Origin: Notospermus geniculatus
Taxonomy: Eukaryota > Nemertea > Pilidiophora > Heteronemertea > Lineidae
Direction of reading: 5' to 3'
Length of the DNA: 64,000 nt
Assembly: GCA_002633025.1 (NCBI GenBank)
Contig: NMRB01001903.1
Coordinates: 58,529 to 122,528 of the forward strand
The notes under the pieces were generated by a model. The model did no database searches. It worked only from the letters and a program-made list of their open reading frames with translations, and was not told where the DNA came from. Both the position numbers and the translations under genes were made by a program. Of this stretch, positions 47,084 to 58,830 are shown piece by piece (positions within the stretch are counted from its first letter, which is position 1; each line of letters begins with the position of its first letter).

Positions 47084-48599
47084 CATAACCATATCACAGC
47101 GGTGTTCCACATTTGACGTCAGTTTGCTTCGCAGATTGGCCGCGTCGCGGCGTTCCGGGAACATGGCCTCTAGATGTAACTCCAAGGTCCCCTCCCCTCC
47201 CCTGCCCACAATGTTTACAATCTAAAATACTCAAAACTTTCTTGCGAATTCCCGATGTTCCATTGCTTAGAACTGCAGCAGATATGACAGGTTTTCTTGC
47301 TCCTGGGAGCAATTTCATTGAAAGCCATGTTCGAGTTGCCTTGCCCCCGCATCGCACAAAATAATTTTCGCAAAGCGCCCAACGCCGACGCGAATGTCTA
47401 TCATATTGTTCGGTGCTCTGTTCGTGCCGTCGAACAGTGGGATTGGCGTAATTGTAATTGGCAAAATGTTTTGGCCAGAGGGAAAAAAATCTAACCTCTT
47501 TTCAATTGATGCCTTGTCACATGAGAAACACAAAAATACCCTGATTTTTGGGGGGTGGGCCAAATTTTGGTAACTGTGAATTGCAGCCATTTTGGCTACT
47601 TCACCAATTAACGACACGGAGAAAATATCCACTAAATCAGAATGGAGAAGCTTTTTATTGCAGAAAAATATTTTACTATAAAGCTAGAGCAATAACTTGG
47701 TCAATATACTACATGTAGTTGGTTAAAAAAACAAAACCAACGTGTAGACTTAGGCTCGACATATACATTGGCATCACCCAAAAAATGTCATGTCGTTGTT
47801 TGGCACCGTAGCCATTTGGCTACCTCAACCAAAATATAACTGCATTTTTTTCTCTCAGACAAGTGGAATAATTTTCATGTTTCTGATACACGTTATTAGT
47901 TTCTATGATCATTACTCTACACGGCTTACTGGAATAAACGCAACGCAACGCAATCAACGCAATGAACCTAGTTCCTATTTTACCCATTTGCCGCTGCTTT
48001 GGTAGGCGTAGTAAGCACATAACATATGCGAGGGTCGAGGATTGATGCTTCCGGCAAGGGACCATTCATTGTGTATCAATCCGACAGTCATGATAGTCTC
48101 GGGCAACATATTAAAACGTTCATGGCCATCTTGGTGTAACGCACTCACCTGGTATGCGCGAGCCTAGCATCTCCCAATGATCCCATACTGGTCTCCTGTC
48201 CAACCTACGTACACTAGTAGCAACTAGACTGATACTCTGCTGAGCTCTGATACAAGTACAGGTAGTGAGCCAAAAAATGTCCGCCGTCTTTTTCATCACT
48301 TGCGAAGTTTGACGAGCTGCAACATCATTACCAACCATTCATCGAGTAAGAGCCCATTCTTGAACGCATTCCTTTACGTGTAGCAACAGCCTCCACGCCA
48401 AATTAATAACTTGGAGCATTCAGATTGAGATAGGCCTAGGTAGATTTGAACTTGACGTCGAGCTATTTCAAGCATTAGTCCACCGCAAAAGTGTGCCAGG
48501 TATACACCCGTAAGATGCTGCCACCTAGGTGAAGCAGCATAAACTAAGTATACTGATACCAAACTTCAGAAAATGCCTTGCAAAGCACATACACTGATA
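47084..48599. other. No gene recognised
   Basis: Short frames only, none with a domain I know. Sequence is of mixed composition without clear repeats. Confidence 0.4.
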
Positions 48600-49029
48600 A
48601 ACCATCACACCCAGAGCCATCTAAGATGTAGATTGATTAAACACGAAGAGTCTCATTCAGCACAAGGCATCAATTAAAGCCTGAATTGAGCATAAACTGA
48701 TTGGATCGAGGCAACGCTGAAGGGCGCCACACCCTAGTTCTACTTCCGGTACGAAATGTCATCTAGCTTTCAACTCTAAAATCGTCTTCCCAAACAAGCT
48801 AAACTACCCAAAAACCATTTCTGTACATTCTCTGACATCTTATCTACATCTTATCCTTTCTCCTTATATCCCATTAAATGACATACGAAAAGAGCCAAAA
48901 GCGACAAGAATCATCGAAGCGTAAAACGCGCGAAACGAAAGTTGTGGCAAAGGCATTCCAACAACGTTGCTCCAATCCAGCTCAGCCGCGAACTGCTCGA
49001 TCAACCGGCCGAAGACAATTGGCGAGACA
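48600..49029 (-). repeat. Probable LTR of the BEL/Pao relic
   Basis: On the - strand the purine-rich tract aagagggccgggaa is followed at 49029 by tgtctcgccaattgtcttcg, a typical PPT-to-LTR transition starting with TG. The far end of the LTR could not be located; 48600 is approximate. Confidence 0.45.
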
Positions 49030-49333
49030 TTCCCGGCCCTCTTAATGTGAACCCTGAGAACAATTACAACTATTAATAACGTACTACTCAACCGTTAGTA
49101 CAAACAGTACCAAATTGATACCAAGACTCCAACAAAAACAACTGTCACCAAAAAACTCGATGACATGTCACCTTCACACTTGGTGAAAAACAGTACAGGT
49201 CAGCTTTAAAGATGTATTCTCACATAGTACAATTACTGAAACATCAGTGAAATGTTCAAAATGTCCTCACTACAATACACAACACGCAAATAACTCAAAA
49301 CTGCTTAATTCAGCTTTTCCTCGTGTTCCAGAA

Positions 49334-49708
49334 TCAAACCAACCTATCAACTGGCCTGGTAAGAACATTACTCTTAGTCTTAACCTTCACCTGGAGTACA
49401 AGACCATTCCTATCTGGCATGACTTCAATAACTCGACCAAGAGACCAAGAATTCCTGGGAGCTCTCTCATCCACAACGAGAACAACGTCTCCAATTTCCA
49501 AATTACGTTTGACGTCCAACCATTTCTGGCGTTCTTGCGAAAGAGGGATATACTCCCTGACCCATCTTTTCCAAAATAAATCACAAAGATATTGGACCTG
49601 TCTCCAACGTCTATGCGCATACAATTCCTCTCTTTCAAAAATACCAGGTGGCAAACTTGGTTGCCTTTTCATGATTCCTTTTAGGGAAACAGACCCGATG
49701 GAGGCCAT
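49334..49708 (-). pseudogene. BEL/Pao retrotransposon pol C-terminus, relic
   Basis: The - strand frame encodes HRRWRQVQYLCDLFWKRW, then EYIPLSQERQKWL, GDVVLVVDERAPRNSWSLGR and LTRPVDRLV. This is the conserved block after the integrase core in BEL/Pao polyproteins. Reverse transcriptase, RNase H and the integrase core are missing: the frame is closed upstream by a stop, and no upstream pol sequence is seen. The PPT and LTR follow about 300 bp downstream in the right orientation, so this is the 3' end of a truncated insertion. Confidence 0.85.
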
Positions 49709-49739
49709 GTCGAAACCAGTTTAGCGGAATACAGCTACC

Positions 49740-51240
49740 AATGTAAGTAGTTTTATTTTATTAAATGTTTAAATATGATTTTCGTCGTATGAGTTCCGTC
49801 TCCTAGGCAAGCGAGCTACGGTCTCGCCCAGCGGCCTCAGGGTTTGCCAACATTCCACTGGACTCTGAGAAACTGAACAAGATTTCAGTTCACACCCTCG
49901 GAAAAAAACATTATTGACCTCAGCTCAAAGCGGCCTCGGTCAATCTGATGTTATCTCGGGCCGACAGTTCGGTCTTTCCCCCTCCATGGCGGGCGCCATT
50001 TTCTTACTGTCAGCTCCTGGTCACACAGATGTAATGCATGGCTATTAGAAATGGTGAAGATGCCTGGGCTCCCAGACCATAGTTGGAAGGAACGGTTCGA
50101 GCAACTAGTATCCAAAAATGAGTTGACATCCTGTGTAGGGTAATGTCGGTAGTTCAGAGAGAGGGATCACGGATATCAAGTCCTTGGGTGGGTTTGTGGA
50201 GTTTTCGGTTCCCCCGTTTCCCCTTAAAATCAACTTATCCTACTTCTCGAGGGGGCTGGCAGTGAGGCTGTGGCGCCGCTTATGCATGTTTGTATAACAG
50301 TACACAAGTGAAGGCTGATTGCATTGATGGACATAAATCATCGGCTACACGTGCCCAGACCGAATGGAGGTAATAATAAGGTAACAATGAGGCGATGAAG
50401 AGGTAACCAAGATAGGTAATGTTGGGGCGAAAGAAAGGTAACTGAGAGGCGATGAAAAGGTAATGAACCTTCAATTACCTTTTTATCACCTCGGTTCCAC
50501 AACACACACTGTTAGAAATAACAGAAGATTTTACAGAAAATCTGTGCAGCAGAGTCCCCAGGACGGTTCTGTAAAATTACAGACCTGATCTGTAAAATTA
50601 CAAACTTAAATAAATGTCAACAGAGATTTGACTGGAGGCTGACCAAATTATATTTTCATACTGCCCTCAGAAGGCATCATTATTGGATGTCCAATGGAGT
50701 CCAACCAATACAGGAAAACATGAATCATACCATAAAAAAATTATGTNGGGCGACTGGAAGGAATGCCACCAACCATCCAAGATCAGTCCTGCCAAATGAA
50801 TTTTAAAGAAAAAAAAACAATGCTGAAAAAAAACAATCTAATACACAGAATAAATGAGGCGTAATTGACATCGACATGCAGTGCAGAAAAAAATTACCTC
50901 TCTGTACAACATGTACAGCAAAAGACATTTTGAGTCAATGCATTTTGCAATTCAGCACCAGCAGGTTTAAACACTTGCCTCCTAATCAGCTTGCATGTGT
51001 TCGTAACTAGGCAGTTCAATTTCTATACTTTGAAAAGTTCACTGCTGGCCATTTTTTCCCGTTGATAGGGAAGTTTGGTTACGAAGACGTTAACCAAAGG
51101 CTTTGATCATGTTGATGGCTGAGGTACGAGCTAACCGAGCCTATACGAATTGATCTGCCTCAGCTGACAGCATGGTGAGCAGCACCAGGCCAACCCTAGT
51201 CTTCATGTACATGTACATCTACTAACTGGCCCGTACTAAC
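49740..51240. other. No gene recognised; one N at 50747
   Basis: Contains only short frames. Around 50360-50500 the word gaggcgatgaa plus aggtaa recurs and an inverted ttcaattaccttttt follows, so a minor repeat is present. Confidence 0.4.
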
Positions 51241-51390
51241 TACAGGGGGGGGGGCCTGTTCCGTCATTCTACGAGTCATCGTGAGGGTTGGACCTGACCC
51301 CCCCCCCCCCACATTGTCAAGTCCCGGCTTATTTCGTCAATCTATTGCGATGTCACTCTGGCACACGGGCCACACTGAAACACGTTACGC

Positions 51391-51556
51391 AGGTGTGACA
51401 GGAATCAAAGTCCCCCTGGAATCAAAGTCTGGTTTTATTGTTCAGCGAGGCATTAGGGTATATGGCAATGGAGACCGTGACCATTCTAATGTAACATTAC
51501 AATAGCGGGCCATTATTTGGCGGACTTGCACTTGGACGTTGATTCCTGTCACACCT
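51391..51556. repeat. Inverted repeat aggtgtgacaggaatca
   Basis: aggtgtgacaggaatca (51391-51407) and its exact reverse complement (51540-51556) bound about 130 bp. It may be a small MITE next to the giant palindrome. Confidence 0.65.
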
Positions 51557-51652
51557 GTACTCACACGATGCTGGGGAGGAGAGTCATATAGTTTCACGAC
51601 TATAGGAAAGCCAACATCCAGTTGCAACATACGCGGTGGTGACAAACATTTG

Positions 51653-53404
51653 CTAGTACTATGTGTGGCTTGTACCTGTTGAAATATTTGACCGTTGTTA
51701 TTTTCTTTCTCCACCAAGGTAGGTACGGCTGATGTTGTTCCGGTAAAAGATTTCAAGTCTTTATCCTGTCAATCCAGCATTGGATTATGTGATAAAGGAC
51801 GACTACATTATTGTGTTTAGGTCAAAATCCGATGTACCATGAGGGGGGGAGGGGGTAGTCTTATGGACGGAGAAATGCTTTCTCTGCGTCTGCTGCTCGG
51901 TGAAGGAGGGTTTGTGTCCTTCGTACGCCTATATAATGGACAATGTATTGAGTTACACATTAGATAAACAGGGCCTTAGAAAATATGTTGCAGAAATACA
52001 CCTTCCCACTTCGACTAATTTTACATAATCGTGCATTACCTGGTTAATCTGAGCCACTGACCTAATTGCACCTTGCACCCCTCGGGTTATAAATGAGTCA
52101 TTCCAATCCACTAAAGTAGGACAGATTAAGCAATCATGTGTATCAATGCAAGGGGGAATGCATAATTACGGGCCAAACATGCTACAAATTTAGCATTGTA
52201 AAATCGTTAATTTTTTATCGGATTTAAAAATTTAAACAAGTTTTTGATATAACAAAGAATTCTCTATTCAACTGCATAACTTTCCGATAAGGCAACAGCC
52301 TATTTTCCACTTTGTTATAAATTAGGCAGAGACGGAAAAAAATAGGATTGCGCAAAATCAACATCTTAGATATCTTATCTAGACCCCTCTGAAACGCGTT
52401 TCATAGGGGTCAAATGGGTCGGTGGAGCCTAAGGCTCCATTTCCATAGAGTTCACGTTGACACTTTTCACGCGCCACGCTTCACGTTTTCCTTTCGTTCC
52501 TCGATTCAGCGCACAACGAGACACACATTACCTGTCCTGTGGCATGCTTTCTCCGAGGAACGAAAGGAAAACGTGAAGCGTGGCGCGTGAAAAGTGTCAA
52601 CGTGAACTCTATGGAAATAGAGCCTAAGGCTCCACCGACCCATTTGACCCCTATGAAACGCGTTTCAGAGGGGTCTAGATAAGATATCTAAGATGTTGAT
52701 TTTGCGCAATCCTATTTTTTTCCGTCTCTGCCTAATTTATAACAAAGTGGAAAATAGGCTGTTGCCTTATCGGAAAGTTATGCAGTTGAATAGAGAATTC
52801 TTTGTTATATCAAAAACTTGTTTAAATTTTTAAATCCGATAAAAAATTAACGATTTTACAATGCTAAATTTGTAGCATGTTTGGCCCGTAATTATGCATT
52901 CCCCCTTGCATTGATACACATGATTGCTTAATCTGTCCTACTTTAGTGGATTGGAATGACTCATTTATAACCCGAGGGGTGCAAGGTGCAATTAGGTCAG
53001 TGGCTCAGATTAACCAGGTAATGCACGATTATGTAAAATTAGTCGAAGTGGGAAGGTGTATTTCTGCAACATATTTTCTAAGGCCCTGTTTATCTAATGT
53101 GTAACTCAATACATTGTCCATTATATAGGCGTACGAAGGACACAAACCCTCCTTCACCGAGCAGCAGACGCAGAGAAAGCATTTCTCCGTCCATAAGACT
53201 ACCCCCTCCCCCCCTCATGGTACATCGGATTTTGACCTAAACACAATAATGTAGTCGTCCTTTATCACATAATCCAATGCTGGATTGACAGGATAAAGAC
53301 TTGAAATCTTTTACCGGAACAACATCAGCCGTACCTACCTTGGTGGAGAAAGAAAATAACAACGGTCAAATATTTCAACAGGTACAAGCCACACATAGTA
53401 CTAG
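51653..53404. repeat. Giant palindrome: two 851-bp arms, 50-bp spacer
   Basis: 51653-52503 and 52554-53404 are reverse complements with a constant coordinate sum (105057) from the outer to the inner ends, so there is no net indel. I noticed one mismatch, in the ccatttcc/ctatttcc region. The inner end is cgttcctcg/cgaggaacg. Each arm contains nested small palindromes: ggagcctaaggctcc and an imperfect one around gaaacgcgtttc. The right arm stops exactly at the 461-N gap. It is either a foldback element or a recent inverted duplication, or an assembly hairpin. Confidence 0.95.
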
Positions 53405-53865
53405 NNNNNNNNNNNNNNNNNNNNNNNNNNNNNNNNNNNNNNNNNNNNNNNNNNNNNNNNNNNNNNNNNNNNNNNNNNNNNNNNNNNNNNNNNNNNNNNN
53501 NNNNNNNNNNNNNNNNNNNNNNNNNNNNNNNNNNNNNNNNNNNNNNNNNNNNNNNNNNNNNNNNNNNNNNNNNNNNNNNNNNNNNNNNNNNNNNNNNNNN
53601 NNNNNNNNNNNNNNNNNNNNNNNNNNNNNNNNNNNNNNNNNNNNNNNNNNNNNNNNNNNNNNNNNNNNNNNNNNNNNNNNNNNNNNNNNNNNNNNNNNNN
53701 NNNNNNNNNNNNNNNNNNNNNNNNNNNNNNNNNNNNNNNNNNNNNNNNNNNNNNNNNNNNNNNNNNNNNNNNNNNNNNNNNNNNNNNNNNNNNNNNNNNN
53801 NNNNNNNNNNNNNNNNNNNNNNNNNNNNNNNNNNNNNNNNNNNNNNNNNNNNNNNNNNNNNNNNN
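53405..53865. other. Assembly gap of 461 N
   Basis: Unsequenced. The sequence after the gap (atatcagcaagaag...) does not continue the palindrome at the mirrored position near 51191, if the gap size is right. Confidence 0.99.
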
Positions 53866-54567
53866 ATATCAGCAAGAAGTAGACGTTGCAAGAATACGGA
53901 GTAAGAAATCAAACGGTAGACGATAACTTTACATGATTACATGATTAGGCTACAATCCTTGTTGAGTCAAAATAGGTACCTCACTAGACCTTTTGTCCTT
54001 CGGTGGGAAGGGGTTAAGACCACATGACTGACCTACGTAATCCTTGTTGAATCAAGACAGGTGTCTTATTAGACCGATTGAACAGTTGTTGTTAGGGGCT
54101 AACACCACATGATTGGCCTACGGTCCTTGTTGAATCAAGATAGGCACCTCATTAGACCCTTTGGTCTTTGGTGAGAAGGGGTTAACACCACATGATTGGC
54201 CTACAATCCTTGTTGAATCAAGATAGATATCCTATTAGACCCTTTGTCCTTTGGTGGGAAGGGGTTAAGACCACACGACTGACCTGCAATCCTTGTTGAA
54301 TCAAGACAGTTATCTTGGGGTAGGACCACATGACTGACCTACAGTCCTTGTTGAATCAAGATAGATATCTTATTAGATCCCTTGGCCTTCGGTGGGAAGG
54401 GGTTAACACCAAATGACTGACCCACAATCCTTGTTGAATCAAGATTGATATCTTATTAGACCCATGGTCTTGGGTGGGAAGGGGTTAACACCAATTGACT
54501 GACCTACAATCTTTAGATATGTTCTCATACCCCTTGGCCTTCGATGGGAAGGGGTTATCACCAAATG

Positions 54568-54764
54568 TGACCCGGCACGACAGAATGAGTCGGAATGCGC
54601 ACATAAGAAGACCGTACATGTCCAAGGTGACACCAACGGTTCGCTGATTTCAGGATTGTCTGCCCATTGTGAAATTTGACTTGGTCGATTTCTGTGGTTG
54701 CTGTCTGGTTCCACCTTCGGTCTTCTTCTGTGTGACTTCCGACTCATTTTGCTGTGCCGGGTCA
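54568..54764. mobile_element. MITE nested in the minisatellite, caaatg target duplication
   Basis: tgacccggcacgacagaatg plus agtcgga at the left is inverted at the right as tccgactcattttgctgtgc plus cgggtca. caaatg, part of the satellite unit, flanks both ends (54562-54567 and 54765-54770). Confidence 0.88.
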
Positions 54765-54869
54765 CAAATGACTGACCTACAATCCTTGTTGAATCAAGAT
54801 AGATATCTTATTAGACCCTTGGCCTTGGGTAAGAAGAGGTTAACACCCCAGACTGACCTACAATCTTTG

Positions 54870-55296
54870 CATTCGGAACGACATGAGGCGAACTGCTTAT
54901 CTGTCACTGGGCGGCGCATTTCACCTCGGACACAAGTCCAAGGCAGCCATATTGTTTATCAACAAACCCACGTGACCGATCGTGGAACTATTTTGGCCGA
55001 ATTTGGGCCTGTCAAGATGTTCAACCTTATTTGCTGGATTATTTGAGCCATATTATATAGTATTATATTGAAACGTACCGCTATCTCACCCAATCTGCCA
55101 ATTATTGATCAATAACGCAACGTTTTTGTGTGCCCTATTTTGTTCATGCGCAGGTGTGATGAGGCGAACCGCACAATTACCTGCAGAAACGAACGGCAAT
55201 CGTTGCGCGTTCAAGATGGCTGCCTTGGACTTGTGTCCGAGGGGAAATGCGACCGTACGGAAATTGCCGAGCAGTTACCTTCGGAAGTTCCGAATG
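54870..55296. mobile_element. 427-bp TIR element nested in the minisatellite, 9-bp target duplication
   Basis: cattcggaac and gttccgaatg are exact 10-bp terminal inverted repeats. caatctttg flanks both ends (54861-54869 and 55297-55305) and is satellite sequence. The body is homologous to 32831-33251. It is non-coding, and the 9-bp duplication fits a Mutator-type mechanism. Confidence 0.93.
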
Positions 55297-56209
55297 CAAT
55301 CTTTGTTGAATCACGATAGATATCTTATTAGACCCCCTGGCCTTCGGTTGGAAGGAGTTAACACCACATGACTGACCTACGTAATCCTTGTTGAAGAAGA
55401 TAGATATATTATTAGACCCTTGGCCTTCGGTGGGAAGGGGTTAACACCACATGACTAACCTACAATCCTTGTTGAATCAAGATGGATATATTAATAGACC
55501 CTTGGCCTTGGGTAGGAAAGGGTTAACACCACATGATTGGCCAATCTTGTTGAATCAAGATAGGTACCTCATTAGGCCCTTTGTCCTTCGGTGGGAAGGG
55601 GTTAACACCACATGACTGACCTACGTAATCCTTGTTGAATCAAGATAGATATACTATTAGACCCTTTGTCCTTCGGTGGGAAGGGGTTAAGACCACATGA
55701 TTGACCTACCATCCTTGTTGAATTAAATATATCTTATTAGACCCTTGACCTTGGGTAGGAAGGGGTTATCATTACATGACTGACCTACAATCCTGTGAAC
55801 TGATAGAACGTCTTTGTTTTGTTAACGTCTACTTTTTGCGAGATTTGCAAGATCGAAGATGACGTGGATTATATTGTCTACTTTTGGCTGATTTAGCCCA
55901 CCATATGGTTGGTCATCATGACCGCATCAGCATAAAGCATCGAAGAAATCCAGGTGGTGCAGACACTGACGCCGAAACATCTTTGCTTGCAAAAATGTTT
56001 GTTTTTTGAATGTTTTAAAGCACGTAATAGATTAGAAATTGCCTTGTGACCAAATCTGTTAGAAGGCATTATTTTGAATGAGGAAATAGAAAGTTTGGAG
56101 ATCAAAAAAGTTTTTACGAATCGAAGTTTTGTATACAGAGCTGGCGGACCATGCACCAGAACAACTTATAACTCCCCGCGCTGAGGCGCGGGGGAACAAA
56201 TGTGTTGTG

Positions 56210-57191
56210 TTTAAAGTGGTCCTAAACCGCCAAGCAAAAGTTGGCACCCGATCATTTTCACCGCCCACGAAAATGGAACTTCCGATTTCCGCTCCTGGCT
56301 TCTGAGCATGCGCAGTACGCTACCTTCACTGAGTTTGTCAATCGTGCCAAACAGCGCAGCAGACAGGATGCCGAAGCAAGAAGTGAAGGGAAGGGCGGCC
56401 TTAAAAGGTAGCAAATGCCGACCAGCAGCTGTAGATTGTCCACAGACATTATCGAAGTGGCTCATAATAAAGAAAGAACTCCGTTTTAAGACGATGCGGA
56501 GGTTGTTTGTATGTATGGCATCATTAACATATTGCCGGACTGCGGATCTCGCCGCCGTTCCGGTGTAACGCCAGCGAATTCTGGGGCTCCTTCCGAGAAA
56601 AGACCAACTTGCCTCGCATACCGGCTGACATCGTCAAATCGTGCCAAACAGCGCAGCAGACAGGATGCCGAAGCAAGAAGTGAAGGGAAGGGCGGCCTTA
56701 AAAGGTAGCAAATGCCGACCAGCAGCTGTAGATTGTCCACAGACATTATCGAAGTGGCTCATAATAAAGAAAGAACTCCGTTTTAAGACGATGAGGAGGT
56801 TGTTTGTATGTATGGCATCATTAACATATTGCCGGACTGCGGATCTCGCCGCCGTTCCGGTGTAACGTCAGCGAATTCTGGGGCTCCTTCCGAGAAAAGA
56901 CCAACTTGCCTCGCATACCGGCTGACATCGTCATCAATGGTGTCACTCGTGTCGGATTGAACACTCTTCATGCTCTTACGCGTGAATGTATCCTCTAAAA
57001 CTCCCTGAATCGAGGAGAAATCTCCACTCGGTGAACTGGTGGCATCCATGTTGTTCTGACAATCAGCTGTCACTCATTCAGAACTTGCCCAATCAGTGAT
57101 CGCGTAGTAAATTCCACAGTAATCACGTGACGTGCGGGAAAATGAAAACGAGGCTGTCTCGCTCGCCCCGGCGGTTTAGGATCACTTTAAA
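56210..57191. mobile_element. 982-bp TIR element with internal tandem duplication
   Basis: tttaaagtggtcctaaaccg plus cc (56210-56231) recurs inverted at 57170-57191 with one mismatch. Inside, a segment of about 297 bp (starting gtgccaaacagcgcagcaga at 56344 and 56641) is directly duplicated almost without change. On the - strand a 96-codon frame (57073 to 56783) is rich in acidic and Ser residues and contains DDVSRYARQVGLFSEGAPEF. A diverged half copy sits in the duplicated part. It may be a captured or decayed gene. I do not recognise the protein. A Harbinger-type origin is possible from the ttaaa flanks but unproven. Confidence 0.7.
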
Positions 57192-57418
57192 ATCGTTGTA
57201 AGGAAATGCATCATTTATCTCTGAATACTTTGATAGCTTCCTGCCAATATCGACAATAGAGTACTATTTACAGCAGCAAGCATGATGCACATCATATTGT
57301 ACTACCGAGTAACTAATCAACCAATCACAAGCTTTAATGTGATATTCGCAGAATTACATAACGTCCTACAGATTAAAGTGAGTACGCAACAATGAATTCA
57401 ATACAGAGTGGGCCAAAA

Positions 57419-58800
57419 AAGCGCAACATCCACCTTTTAAATCTCCAAGGGGGACCAGGCTTTACTAGAAAGTGACCAGGCCATTTATGAGCCCAATAAT
57501 CCCTATTACAGGGTATGGTATTTCATTCAAAAATGCGGAATGCGGGCACTGGCCCATTTGTGGCCCGACACATGCCTATTTCAACAAAGGTTTACGTAAC
57601 TTTTCATAAAGATGAGTGCCAATCAGTCAATCTTACTTCGCCCACAAGTGACCACAAATAAAATAGGGCTACCACAGTATTTACCTAACAGGGCAGTTGT
57701 CGTTAATTCCAGCCCGCTGAAAGGAAAAAAGTATGTAATGCATTGAACCCCTTACAGCTACTACAGGGTGCCCCCCCCCAAAAGCGCAACATCCACCTTC
57801 TAAATCTCCAAGGGGGACCAGGTTTTACTAGAAAGTGACCAGGTCCTTATCAGCCCAATAATCCCTATTACAGGGTATGGTATTTCATTCAAAAATGGAA
57901 TGCGGGCACTGGCCCAGTTGTGGCCTGACACATGCCTATTTCAACAAAGGTTTACGTAACTTTTCATAAAGATGAGTGCCAATCAGTCAATGTTACTTTG
58001 CCCACAAGTGACCACAAATAAAATAGGGCTACCGCAGGACATAAAAATATTACTAATAATCTTATAATTTTCTTTGTAAGTATCTTAGCTATTTCTTAGT
58101 AAGATCTTAGTAAGAAAAATCTTAGTCAGATTGTTCCGATCAGATTCGGTCAAGAAAAACCTGAGTAAGATTTTTCTTACTAATATCTTACTAAGAAAAA
58201 TCGCTGTTAATGTTTCATGTAAGAATCCGATAAGAAAAATGTTACTAAGATTTTTCTTGTAAGAATCTTATCAGAAAACTCTTACTAAGATTTTTCTTCC
58301 TAAGTTCTGACTAAGAAATAGCTAAGATACTCTAAATTCCCACTTACCTGTCCCATTCCTGAACTCGGAAAAAATGACTAAGTCCGAATTTGAAGATAAT
58401 AGGGTGGGGGTATGGAATAAAAATATTACTAATAATCTTATAATTTTCTTTGTAAGTATCTTAGCTATTTCTTAGTAAGATCTTAGTAAGAAAAATCTTA
58501 GTCAGATTTTTCCGATCAGATTCGGTCAAGAAAAACCTGAGTAAGATTTTTCTTACTAATATCTTACTAAGAAAAATCGTTGTTAATGTTTCATGTAAGA
58601 ATCCGATAAGAAAAATGTTACTAAGATTTTTCTTGTAAGAATCTTATCAGAAAACTCTTACTAAGATTTTTCTTCCTAAGTTCTGACTAAGAAATAGCTA
58701 AGATACTTACAAAGAAAATTATAAGATTATTAGTAAGATTTATGTCCTGGAGTATTTACCTAACAGGCTAGTTGTCATTCATTGCATCATCCAAAATAGG
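57419..58800. repeat. Tandem duplication, about 360-bp units
   Basis: Unit 1 (about 57419-57777) and unit 2 (about 57778-58036, resuming at 58751) share aaaagcgcaacatccacctt, aagggggaccagg, agggtatggtatttcattca and tcaacaaaggtttacgtaac. Unit 2 breaks at accgcag, and its continuation (agtatttacctaacag) appears only after the hairpin element at 58036-58750. Confidence 0.9.
58036..58750. mobile_element. Self-complementary ttagtaagaaaaatc element inserted in tandem unit 2
   Basis: The outer ends caggacataaaaatattact and its inverse (agtaagatttatgtcctg) bound two direct copies of a core of about 290-330 bp. Each core is itself an inverted repeat made of ttcttagtaagat and aagaaaaatctta words. The first core is truncated at its right end (agatactctaaattccc). 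Extremely AT-rich, with no frame. Confidence 0.85.
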
Positions 58801-58830
58801 CTTGGTAAAACTTTGAAAAGGAGACTCGAG

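Larger units (their letters stand above)
53935..55800. repeat. Minisatellite of about 90 bp period
   Basis: Unit order: acctacaatccttgttgaat, caagatagatatcttattag, accctttgtccttcggtggg, aaggggttaacaccacatga, ctg. Around 15 full or partial units are visible, diverged by substitutions and small deletions. The array is split by two inserted elements at 54568-54764 and 54870-55296. Confidence 0.95.

Noticed and set aside
48864-49091. 75-codon hydrophobic frame on the - strand
   Set aside because: It spans the PPT/LTR boundary of the BEL/Pao relic, so it is most likely non-coding.
53301-53912. Long frames across the N run
   Set aside because: They consist almost wholly of undetermined residues in the assembly gap.
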